The notes under the pieces were generated by a model, which saw only the letters and a list, made by a program, of their open reading frames with translations, ran no database searches and was not told the origin of the DNA. A stretch of DNA of 64,000 bases, from contig CALJUR010000102.1 in the NCBI GenBank assembly GCA_937975765.1, positions 21,746 to 85,745 on the forward strand. The letters are read 5' to 3'. Within the stretch, counting starts at the first letter, position 1. Each line of letters starts with the position of its first letter. This document shows, one piece after another, positions 1 through 6,801 of this stretch. Made by a program: the position numbers and the translations under genes. The DNA comes from an uncultured Myxococcales bacterium. GTDB lineage: Bacteria > Myxococcota_A > UBA9042 > DTJE01.

Positions 1-1
1 T

Positions 2-952
2 GGATCGTTCTCCTCGACCGCCGCAGCGCAGATCGCGCTCGCGAACTTGCGGAAGGATCTGGAACGGGGCGAACTCGGTTTGCCGAAGAAGTGCCGCATC
101 CCGTTGCGACAGTTCGCCGAGGAGCGGTACATCCCCTGGGCGCGGCAGCACAAGAGGACGTGGGAGACCGACCGCCTGATGCTGCAGGCCAAGATCCTTC
201 CCAAACTGGGACACCTGACGCTCTCCGAGATTTCACGCGTGAGGGTGGAACGGTACATGTCGGATCGGCTGGTCTCGGTGAAGCCGCCCAGCGCGAACCG
301 GGAGGGGGCGCTACTCCGGAAGATGATGAGCCTCGCGGCCGACTGGGGCATGATCGACGAGAATCCGCTGCGGCGTCTGGACCTGTTCCCCGAAGCGCCG
401 GCCAGGTCGCCGGTCTTGATCGCAAGCGACGAGGCTCGGCTCTTGAAGGCCGCGCAGCCCTGGCTGCGTCGGATCATCGAGGCGGCGCTGCTGACCGGTG
501 CCCGTCAGGGCGAGTTGCTCGCGCTGAAGTGGCGGCACATCGACTTCGACGCCGGCCTGATCGTCATCGAGGACAGCAAGTCCGGGCACCCGCGGACGGT
601 TCCCCTGCACCTCCGGCTCGCCGCACTGCTTCGCCCCGAGCGGGGATTGCCCGAGGGGCTCGTCTTCACCCTGTTCGGCAGGCCCGTCTTGCACCACTCC
701 TGCTCGCAGGCCTTCCGCCGGCTGGTGCGCCGCCTGGGCCTGCCGCTGCGATTCCACGACCTGCGACACATCGCCGCTTCCCGCATGCTTTCAGGGGGGG
801 CGGGCGTGTTGCAGATCGCGGACATCCTCGGACACAAGACCTTGGCGATGACCCGGCGCTACTCGCACGTCTCGGTCGCCGACCGCAAGGCGGCCATCGC
901 GACTCTGCAGTTGAACGAAACCGAGAGCCTCGACACTACTTTGGGCGTTTGA
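2..952 (+). CDS. Tyrosine recombinase/phage-type integrase, 5' end outside the window
   Basis: Site-specific recombinase of the lambda-integrase family. The catalytic set is visible: Arg in TGARQGELL, His-x-x-Arg in FHDLRHIAAS, His in ILGHKT and the nucleophile Tyr in RRYSHV near the end. The N-terminal SAM-like core-binding domain (about residues 20-100) precedes the catalytic domain. The frame stays open to the left edge, reading like a normal integrase N-terminus upstream of the TTG at 47, so the gene most likely starts before the window. It is the first of two tyrosine integrases in 6 kb, which suggests nested or recombined mobile elements. The C-terminus is intact. Confidence 0.85.
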   Translation, partial: GSFSSTAAAQIALANLRKDLERGELGLPKKCRIPLRQFAEERYIPWARQHKRTWETDRLMLQAKILPKLGHLTLSEISRVRVERYMSDRLVSVKPPSANREGALLRKMMSLAADWGMIDENPLRRLDLFPEAPARSPVLIASDEARLLKAAQPWLRRIIEAALLTGARQGELLALKWRHIDFDAGLIVIEDSKSGHPRTVPLHLRLAALLRPERGLPEGLVFTLFGRPVLHHSCSQAFRRLVRRLGLPLRFHDLRHIAASRMLSGGAGVLQIADILGHKTLAMTRRYSHVSVADRKAAIATLQLNETESLDTTLGV

Positions 953-964
953 GGCCAAACTCGC

Positions 965-1876
965 CTATCCCTTGCGCCAGGAAGGAGGAGGGGGACGCAG
1001 TTTCGCCCTGCACGCGGGGCAGTACCACCCAATGACCTCTCGTTCCATCGTCACGGGATGTACCCAGGCAAACGGTTGGACAGCAGGATCCCTTTCCAAG
1101 GCAGCCGCCCGGCAGATGTCGCAGTGGCGATGAGGCGGCGGGGGTTCAACGATGGCGTAGCACTTGGCGCAATAGGCCAACTGCCCCTTTCGATAGTATC
1201 CCTCACCTCGCAAGCCGCAACGCGAACACGGTTCATGCGTACCTGGTTCGTAGGCCTTGACGACCCCGAGAAGGAACGGGGGGACGACCCTGCGCCGTTC
1301 CAGCCAGACCTCCCAGAAGTCAGCGCAACGGCAGGGAGGAACGTCCGGATACAGGGGGCCTTTGAAGCCGTTTGGCCGCGACCGAACATTCCGGACGTTG
1401 GCTCGAACGGTGGCTTTCTTTCGTCGGAGACGTTCCGCATCTGAATCACGATCGGGCTCGTCAGGGACATCCGCGTCCTCAGGGGAGAACGCAGCTTCCT
1501 CCCGGTCGACCAGCACGGCCAACGGATCTGCCGCATCCAGCGGAACCCGTTGCTGGCAGTCATCGAAGCCGCGTTGTTCGCTTGGCAGCGTACGCACAAC
1601 CGTTGGACGACCGGGTCTTCCGGGCTCGACGACTGTAGCGATCCACTCCGGTACAACCGCCGGATGCACCTCGAAGAACGCGACCGCTTCCTCTGCCTTG
1701 CGTCGCGAGAGGCCATCGATGAACTCAATTCGGCCATCGCCAACAGGCCGTCCACTGGCTTCGTCGACCTCCACCACGGGGAGACCGTGTTTCACCAGTC
1801 GAACTGCGGCACACGCCTGTCGCCTGACCGCTGGATCTCTCTTGCGTCCCCCAGTCCCAGGTTTCTTCCCCACCAT
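965..1876 (-). CDS. Cys-rich zinc-ribbon-like protein of the mobile element
   Basis: No family is recognised. The 303-residue protein has a basic N-terminus, an acidic middle (around residues 125-150) and a C-terminal third with several paired cysteines: CRC, CSRCG, CAKC, HCDIC and CPAC. These look like two or three zinc ribbons, as in phage and plasmid DNA-binding proteins. ATG at 1876 has a GGGG Shine-Dalgarno site. It ends 12 bases from the convergent integrase and is transcribed divergently from the HTH gene at 1937, with a palindrome between them. The antisense frames over this stretch are Ser/Arg-rich and unconvincing. Function unknown. Confidence 0.6.
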   Translation of the reverse strand: MVGKKPGTGGRKRDPAVRRQACAAVRLVKHGLPVVEVDEASGRPVGDGRIEFIDGLSRRKAEEAVAFFEVHPAVVPEWIATVVEPGRPGRPTVVRTLPSEQRGFDDCQQRVPLDAADPLAVLVDREEAAFSPEDADVPDEPDRDSDAERLRRKKATVRANVRNVRSRPNGFKGPLYPDVPPCRCADFWEVWLERRRVVPPFLLGVVKAYEPGTHEPCSRCGLRGEGYYRKGQLAYCAKCYAIVEPPPPHRHCDICRAAALERDPAVQPFAWVHPVTMEREVIGWYCPACRAKLRPPPPSWRKG

Positions 1877-1891
1877 TTCGCCCCTTTTTAT

Positions 1892-1907
1892 GTGGGGATG
1901 GCCCCAC
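1892..1907. promoter_or_regulatory. Palindrome between divergent genes, possible operator
   Basis: GTGGGG and CCCCAC face each other across four bases in the 60-base gap between the zinc protein (minus) and the HTH gene (plus). Its place in a divergent promoter region fits an operator for the excisionase-like protein. This is inference from position and symmetry only. Confidence 0.3.
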
Positions 1908-1936
1908 GTGGATCACTTTTACCACGGAGGTTCGAC

Positions 1937-2158
1937 ATGGCTCTGATTTCGCTCGAAGAGGCCGCGCGGCGCACGGGAACTTCGGTCTGGACCTGGAGGA
2001 AGTGGACCGTCGCCAAGCGGATCCCGTCGATCAAGTTGGGGCGGCGGCGGTTGGTCGACGAGAAGGATCTCGACCAGATCGTCTTGCACGCCCGCGTCGA
2101 GGCCGACACGAGGACGTGCCTGCCCGGAGTGTGCCCGACCCGTCCGCGTCGGCGGTAG
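1937..2158 (+). CDS. Excisionase-like MerR/HTH_17 DNA-binding protein
   Basis: A 73-residue protein whose first 50 residues form a winged helix-turn-helix of the excisionase type: LEEAARRTGTSVWTWRKW, then RIPSIKLGRRRLVDEKDL. Such proteins bind DNA in mobile elements and act as directionality factors or repressors. ATG at 1937 follows a good ACGGAGG Shine-Dalgarno. A longer frame starts upstream at 1550, but that part only shadows the zinc protein. It is divergent from the zinc protein and followed after 40 bases by the broken ATPase gene. Confidence 0.75.
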   Translation: MALISLEEAARRTGTSVWTWRKWTVAKRIPSIKLGRRRLVDEKDLDQIVLHARVEADTRTCLPGVCPTRPRRR

Positions 2159-2197
2159 CCGCTAGGAGATGCAACTCTCACGAAGTGGAGAAGAATC

Positions 2198-2930
2198 ATG
2201 GACGCTTCCTTGGCTGCCTCCGACGGCGCGAAGATCTTCGTTCGCACCGAACAGGACGGCACCTGCCTGATCCTCGACGGCACCAGCATCGAAACCGGCC
2301 CCTGCCCGAAGGATTTCCGAACGTTCAGCCACTACAAGGGCTTGCCCGTGGTGCAGCCCGCCTCGTGTGACAGCCCGGCTGCCTTCGACGGTCTGATCGA
2401 GACGATGGTCGCGCTGGACCCCGCTCGGCATCCGCGGCCCGACGCCGCCCGCATGGTCCTCAAGGTGCGACTCATGGCGCCGGTCCTGTCTCCGCACATC
2501 CTGGCACGTCCCCTTCTCGCCCTCGCCGGACAGCCGGGGTTCGGCAAGACGACCGCACAGCGAATCGAGGGGTTGTTGTGGATGGGACCCGATTTCCAGG
2601 TGTCGGGGCTGCCCCGCGACGAGCGCTCGCTGGCTGTCACCGCTTGCGCCCTGGGGATCCTGGCCATCGATAACTTCGAAGAGAGCCCGGGCTGGGCGAA
2701 CGGCGCATTGGCGCGCCTCTGCACGGGGTCGCGATACTACGAGCGGAAGCTCTACACCAACAGCGAACTCGAGGCCTTCGAGCCGGACGTCTGGGTGTCC
2801 GTTTCGGGGGTTCACCCCGCCATCGCCCGCGGGGACCTGCTGGACCGTAGCCTGGTGTTCTTCCTTGCGCAGCCGACGAATCGCCTGACGGAGTCCGCCA
2901 TCCGCGCGAGGGTCCTGGACAGCCCTTCGC
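2198..2930 (+). pseudogene. N-terminal part of an element-borne P-loop ATPase, truncated
   Basis: The first 245 residues read as a P-loop ATPase of the kind found in plasmids and integrative elements: Walker A LAGQPGFGKTTAQR near residue 110, then ILAIDNFEE (possible Walker B) and a sensor-like VSVSGVHPAIARGDLLDRS. Past about base 2930 the frame turns into low-complexity Arg/Pro/Gly sequence, while another frame becomes part of an unrelated AAA ATPase. The gene has therefore lost its C-terminal half by recombination. ATG at 2198 follows an AGTGGAGAAG site. Confidence 0.65.
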
Positions 2931-3536
2931 CGGCATGGTGGGCTCCAGGATGCCGTTCGAAGCCGGGGCGGCGTCTCCGCGATCCGGTGCCTTGCCGCGC
3001 GGCGTCACTCGGACGTCGTCGTGGGTGTCCGCATCGGTGGCGAGGAGGGAGCGCCTGTCTGGTCCTATCGACTGGTGTTCAGCCAGGATTCGCAGCGGCG
3101 GGCGGTAGTGAAGTCCGAGGTCGTCACGCTCGACGGCAAGGAGATCCTGAGTCGCCCCACCGACGAGGATCGTCAGGATCCGGAACTCCTGACCCAGACG
3201 CACCTCCAGCAGGTGCGCGCCAACAAGGACTTCCGGGAAGTTGCGGCCTTCCTGACGTCGGTCCGATACCTCCACATCGTCCCGCAGTTGGTCCGCGAGC
3301 CGGAACGTTCTGTGGGCCGCAAGCAGGACCCGTACGGGGGGGACTTCCTGGAGCAACTCGCGCGCACTACGCCGAAAACCCTCGATTCGCGCCTTCGCAA
3401 GATCCGCGAGGCGCTCAAGATCGCGGTCCCGAACCTAAAGGATCTGGTCCTGGAGCGAGACGAGAAGGGCGTTCCCCACCTAAAGGGCCTCTACGAGCAC
3501 TGGCGGCCCCAGGCCGGATGGCAGGGCCGTAGGTGA
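2922..3536 (+). pseudogene. Internal fragment of an AAA (OLD/RecF-like) ATPase
   Basis: From about 2922 in the third frame the translation matches the middle of AAA-family ATPases that resemble RecF/OLD proteins: HGGLQDAVRSRGGVSAIR at the junction, then VRYLHIVPQLVREPER, DPYGGDFLEQLA and HLKGLYEHWRPQAGWQ. The N-terminal Walker A part is absent, and the frame stops at TGA 3534-3536 where family members continue into the signature and Walker B half. The fragment lacks both ends and should be inactive. The only start in frame is at 3021. Confidence 0.65.
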
Positions 3537-3567
3537 ACCGTTGAACATGACGAAGGCACCAAAGGAC

Positions 3568-3629
3568 TTCCCGCAAATCACTACCCGATCGAGAGGCGTT
3601 TCCTTGAGATGGGTCGTGATTTGCGGGAA
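3568..3629. repeat. 14-bp perfect inverted repeat before the serine recombinase
   Basis: TTCCCGCAAATCAC (3568-3581) and its exact complement (3616-3629) are separated by 34 bases. The right arm ends in the purine-rich run used as the recombinase ribosome site (GGAAAGGGAG). It could be a pair of recombinase half-sites, an operator, or a hairpin hiding the ribosome site. A 30-codon frame (3547-3639) spans it but shows no protein features. Confidence 0.5.
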
Positions 3630-3645
3630 AGGGAGCTGAAGCCCA

Positions 3646-4362
3646 ATGAAAGCAGCACTGTACGCGCGTGTCTCAACATCCGACCAGGATCCCGGCCTCC
3701 AGGTCGATGACCTGCGCCGCCTTGCCGCGCAACGAGGCTGGGAGGTCGTCGGAGTCTTCGTGGATCACGGCGTCTCCGGGACGAAGGACCGCCGGCCGGC
3801 GCTCGATGACCTGATGACCCTGGTCCGGCAAGGCCGGGTAGATGGGGTCGTCGTCTGGCGCTTCGACCGGTTCGCCCGCAGCACTCGGCACCTGGTCGAG
3901 GCCCTCAACGAGTTCCGCGCGCGGGGGGTCGAGTTCGTCTCCATGCAGGAGCAGATCGACACGGGGACCACGATGGGGAAGGCGATGTTCACGGTGATCG
4001 CCGCGATGGCGGAACTTGAGCGGGACATCATCCGGGAACGGGTGAAGGCGGGCGTCGACCGGGCGAGGGCGCAGGGGCGCCTCCTGGGCCGACCGCGGCG
4101 GTCGGTGGATGTCGAGGCCGCGGTCGAGATGCTTCGCGCGGGTCGTTCGCAGCGGTCGGTCGCGATGGCGTTGAAGGTCCCCCGGGGAACGCTCCGGGGG
4201 GCCCTTGCCCGGCACGCGGGCGGAAATGGTGCCCGAGAAACGCACCCCGGAGCGCCTTCTGGCGAGCGGGTCGAGGTGGGGCGGACGGATACCTCTACCA
4301 ATCCGACCGATCGGCGCGTTCGGAAAAATCGTCGAAGCGACACAAGCAGCCGTGTTTCATAA
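3646..4362 (+). CDS. Serine site-specific recombinase (resolvase/invertase)
   Basis: Small serine recombinase of 238 residues. The catalytic Ser lies in YARVSTSDQ near residue 10, followed by the family blocks GVSGTKDRRPALDDL, WRFDRFARSTRHLV and the E-helix AAMAELERDIIRERV. A helix-turn-helix of resolvase type (GRSQRSVAMALKVPRGTLRGAL) lies at residues 165-190. The last 45 residues are polar and without recognised fold. ATG at 3646 has a GGAAAGGGAG site. It probably resolves or inverts DNA of the mobile element; the inverted repeat just upstream is a candidate site. Confidence 0.9.
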   Translation: MKAALYARVSTSDQDPGLQVDDLRRLAAQRGWEVVGVFVDHGVSGTKDRRPALDDLMTLVRQGRVDGVVVWRFDRFARSTRHLVEALNEFRARGVEFVSMQEQIDTGTTMGKAMFTVIAAMAELERDIIRERVKAGVDRARAQGRLLGRPRRSVDVEAAVEMLRAGRSQRSVAMALKVPRGTLRGALARHAGGNGARETHPGAPSGERVEVGRTDTSTNPTDRRVRKNRRSDTSSRVS

Positions 4363-4387
4363 GTCGTTGTATTTTTTGACTTTTTTC

Positions 4388-4416
4388 TTGCTTTCTTGGT
4401 GATTTTGCAGTAAAAT
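4388..4416 (+). promoter_or_regulatory. Sigma70-type promoter of the tRNA-proximal integrase
   Basis: TTGCTT (4388-4393), 17 bases, TAAAAT (4411-4416), in an unusually T-rich stretch. Transcription would start near 4423-4424, at the upstream ATG of the integrase frame. Confidence 0.55.
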
Positions 4417-4642
4417 CGGGGCCATGGAGACCCCGACGACAGATAGGGTCCAGGCGTGCTCAAGGGCGTCATGGAGACCAGGGGAGACCAGCGGCACGGG
4501 CGAACACGCCCGCGCCAGTGAAGGCTTTGCAAGTGTCCAGGCCGGCAACAGATCGACGGGACCCCCTGGAGTCTGGCCAGACGTGCCGGTGTCCGGGGTG
4601 CGGACTGGCGTTCATGTTGACGCCCGTACCGGGAGAGGGCCG

Positions 4643-5914
4643 ATGGAACGGGACCCGGAGCGCTGCTACACCTTCCAGGACGATGGGGTCTACATCGTCC
4701 GGATCTCGCCAAGCCGATACCCAGGCCGAAGCCAGCGATGGCGGGTCGATGCGTACTACAAGGGCCATCGCGAGGGCACGCGAACGGGCGCGTCGTTCGG
4801 CCGCCAGTGCGATGCCGAGAAGTGCGCGGGACTCCTCTGGCGAGACTACGTAGCGGGACTCCACCATGCCCCCGAAGCCCCGCCCGTGACCGTGGCAGAC
4901 CTGATCGACCGATTCTGCGCGCGGAAGACGGGCAAGCGGGGCCGCGAGTTGTCCCCCAGGACCGCCACGGCCTACCGCGACCACCTGAAGGCGTTGGTCT
5001 CCGTGGTCCGCGCAGACTGCCCCGTGGCGCACCTGTCCCGTCGCCACGTCGAGGCGGCGGTCGGGAAGCCCACTTCGCCACGGTCGAAAGCTACCTACCT
5101 TCGGGCCATCCGGGCCCTGGTCCGATGGGCGATCGAAAAGGATTGGCTTTCGACCGACATCACGAAGGGCGTGGAGGTGGACCCAGGGCCGACGGACACG
5201 CGGCCCTATCTCCAGCCCGAGGACGTGGAAGCGTTCCTGGCCGCCTGCTCGCCCGCGCACCGCATCCGCGCCGGGCTGATCCTGGAGACGGGCCTGCGGG
5301 CCGGGGAGGCGGTCTTCCTGCGATGGGAGTGGATCCAGCGAGGCGTGGGCCGCCCATCGATTCGGATCCCGGGTCACGACCGCGAGACGGGCTGGCGGTC
5401 AAAGGGGAGGCGGGTCCGCGCGATCCCCCTGTCGGTCCGCGCACAAGGTTTCCTTGACGAAGCGCGCGAACGCTGGGGCGGGGACGGATTCGTCCTCCAT
5501 GACCGCCCCCGGCCGCCCCTGATCTCCAACTGGAGGCAGGACACCCGGGAAGCCTGCTCCCGGGCACGGATCCGCCCGATGGTGGACACGCACGGACTGC
5601 GCCGGACGGCCGGCGTGCTCTGGATTGCCTCAGGGATGGACATCTACACCGTCTCGCGCCTGCTCGGGCACGAGTCGGTCACAACGACAGAGAAAGCCTA
5701 CGTGGGCATTGCAGATTCAAGGCTTGCAGCAGCGTTCATCGCTGTTGATGCGCGCGCGGCACTGCCCCGCCTTCGCGCGGCTCCACATGCGGCTCCACAT
5801 CGCGAAAGGGGGGTGCGAGAAAGGGTGCAAGTCTATGGATTTATTGGAGCCACCTCGGAGAATCGAACTCCGGACCCCCTGATTACGAATCAAGTGCTCT
5901 GCCGACTGAGCTAA
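4643..5914 (+). CDS. Tyrosine integrase reading into the tRNA-Thr attachment site
   Basis: Integrase with all catalytic residues: Arg in TGLRAGEAVFL, His-x-x-Arg in THGLRRTAG, His in LLGHESV and Tyr in EKAYVGI. A SAM-like core-binding domain occupies about residues 80-180. The open frame begins at ATG 4424, but the first 73 residues are low-complexity. ATG 4643 follows GGGAGAGGG and begins a normal N-terminus, so I chose it. The last residues are the antisense of the tRNA-Thr gene and the stop lies inside it. The gene therefore sits at the attR end of an element integrated into the tRNA 3' end. Confidence 0.85.
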   Translation: MERDPERCYTFQDDGVYIVRISPSRYPGRSQRWRVDAYYKGHREGTRTGASFGRQCDAEKCAGLLWRDYVAGLHHAPEAPPVTVADLIDRFCARKTGKRGRELSPRTATAYRDHLKALVSVVRADCPVAHLSRRHVEAAVGKPTSPRSKATYLRAIRALVRWAIEKDWLSTDITKGVEVDPGPTDTRPYLQPEDVEAFLAACSPAHRIRAGLILETGLRAGEAVFLRWEWIQRGVGRPSIRIPGHDRETGWRSKGRRVRAIPLSVRAQGFLDEARERWGGDGFVLHDRPRPPLISNWRQDTREACSRARIRPMVDTHGLRRTAGVLWIASGMDIYTVSRLLGHESVTTTEKAYVGIADSRLAAAFIAVDARAALPRLRAAPHAAPHRERGVRERVQVYGFIGATSENRTPDPLITNQVLCRLS

Positions 5915-5920
5915 GGTGGC
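5845..5920 (-). tRNA. tRNA-Thr (anticodon CGT), CCA encoded
   Basis: On the minus strand GCCACCT and AGGTGGC form the 7-bp acceptor stem (5914-5920 with 5849-5855). The anticodon stem CTTGA/TCAGG encloses loop TTCGTAA, giving CGT, which reads Thr codon ACG. The T-arm CGGAG-TTCGATT-CTCCG is perfect. The discriminator is T at 5848 and CCA is encoded at 5847-5845. The 3' end lies on the integrase side, as expected for a tRNA used as integration site. Confidence 0.95.
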
Positions 5921-5952
5921 CTGAAGGCGCAAAGAGCGCGAAAGCGGGTGGT

Positions 5953-5981
5953 TTTGTACGCGATGGCGACGCGGTTGTCAA
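5953..5981 (-). promoter_or_regulatory. Promoter of tRNA-Thr
   Basis: Minus strand: TTGACA (5981-5976), 17-base spacer, TACAAA (5958-5953), about 33 bases upstream of the mature tRNA 5' end. The -35 box is consensus. Confidence 0.75.
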
Positions 5982-6060
5982 GGGAAACGAGGACGGAAGA
6001 GGCGAGGACCTGACGAGGGAAGCCCAGTAAGGAAAGCCCGGAAGGAACGTGAGGCCCGAA

Positions 6061-6087
6061 GGCGGGGGACGGGGCCCCCGCCCTACA
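6061..6087. repeat. GC palindromic repeat, copy 1
   Basis: The consensus form is GGCGGGGG, six bases ACGGGG, CCCCCGCC, then CTACA: an 8-bp stem with a 6-base loop. In this copy CTA at 6083-6085 is the TAG stop of the yhhN-type gene. Confidence 0.85.
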
Positions 6088-6715
6088 GCAGCGTGAAGGC
6101 CAGCAGCAACTGGCCGGCGTAGTAGAGGGGCAGGCCGAGGGCGCGGTTGAGGAAGGCGGGGGCGACGAAGCGGTGCCGCACGACGAAGAGGTCTGAGAGG
6201 AAGAAGAGGACGGCGCCCAGCCACAGGCCGACGGGACGGCCGGAGGGCAGCGTGGCGGCGAGGGCGCAGGTGACCATCGCACCGATGGCGGCCATGTAAA
6301 CGGGAACGGCCACGCGGTACCGGCCCGCCAGCCGGGGCCACAGCCAGCGCAGCAGGACGGCCATCATCGCCAGCAGGGGCAGGGCGGCCAGGAACCCCCA
6401 GGGCGTGCCGACGCCGCGGGACAGGAAGGCCGCGACGTAGCACAGGTGCGCCAGGAAGAAGGCCACCATGCCCAGCAGGAACGCCAGCGTGGTCTTCTTG
6501 GGCACCAGCAGCACGTCGCCGGCGAAGGAGGCGGCGAGGCCGGCGAACAGCCACCGGCCGTAGGCGTCGTCGAACGCGCCCGCCCACAGCGCCGCCGCGA
6601 CGAACCCCAGCGACGCCACCGGCTTGGCGACCCATTGCACGGACTGGACCTGCCGGCGCTCGGCGGCCAGCACGACGCCCAGGCCCGCGACGGTGATCAG
6701 CACGTACGTCAGCAT
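6083..6715 (-). CDS. YhhN/TMEM86 family membrane protein (lysoplasmalogenase-like)
   Basis: A 210-residue integral membrane protein with about seven or eight hydrophobic segments. Family traits are the early WVAKPVASLGF and the acidic residues in segments GLAASFAGDVLL and AVLFFLSDLFVV, which in characterised members serve vinyl-ether hydrolysis of lysoplasmalogens. The size fits the family. ATG at 6715 begins with a hydrophobic segment; longer frames upstream run through the next gene region and are Arg-rich. It is monocistronic, after the tRNA, and its stop codon lies in a repeat. The substrate is assigned by family only. Confidence 0.8.
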   Translation of the reverse strand: MLTYVLITVAGLGVVLAAERRQVQSVQWVAKPVASLGFVAAALWAGAFDDAYGRWLFAGLAASFAGDVLLVPKKTTLAFLLGMVAFFLAHLCYVAAFLSRGVGTPWGFLAALPLLAMMAVLLRWLWPRLAGRYRVAVPVYMAAIGAMVTCALAATLPSGRPVGLWLGAVLFFLSDLFVVRHRFVAPAFLNRALGLPLYYAGQLLLAFTLL

Positions 6716-6765
6716 GGCCGCAGGGTAGCACGGCACGGGGGGGTTCGCGCGCGGCATTCGCCATC

Positions 6766-6774
6766 TGCTAGAAT
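6766..6774 (+). promoter_or_regulatory. Extended -10 element before the Cys-rich lipoprotein
   Basis: TGC followed by TAGAAT (6769-6774) has the extended -10 form, 27 bases before the ATG. No good -35 box is seen. Confidence 0.4.
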
Positions 6775-6801
6775 CCGCAACGGATTCCCAGGAGTGCCAC
6801 G

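Noticed and set aside
3534..3536. TGA of the AAA ATPase fragment as a selenocysteine codon
   Set aside because: No family similarity continues after the TGA in any frame and no SECIS-like stem follows; the gene is truncated on both sides.
4518..4853. Small frame with a CRCPGCG zinc-ribbon-like start before the integrase
   Set aside because: The CxCxxC part is short, the rest is Ser/Arg-rich shadow over the integrase start and the GTG has no clear ribosome site. It could be a real mini-protein, but the support is too weak.
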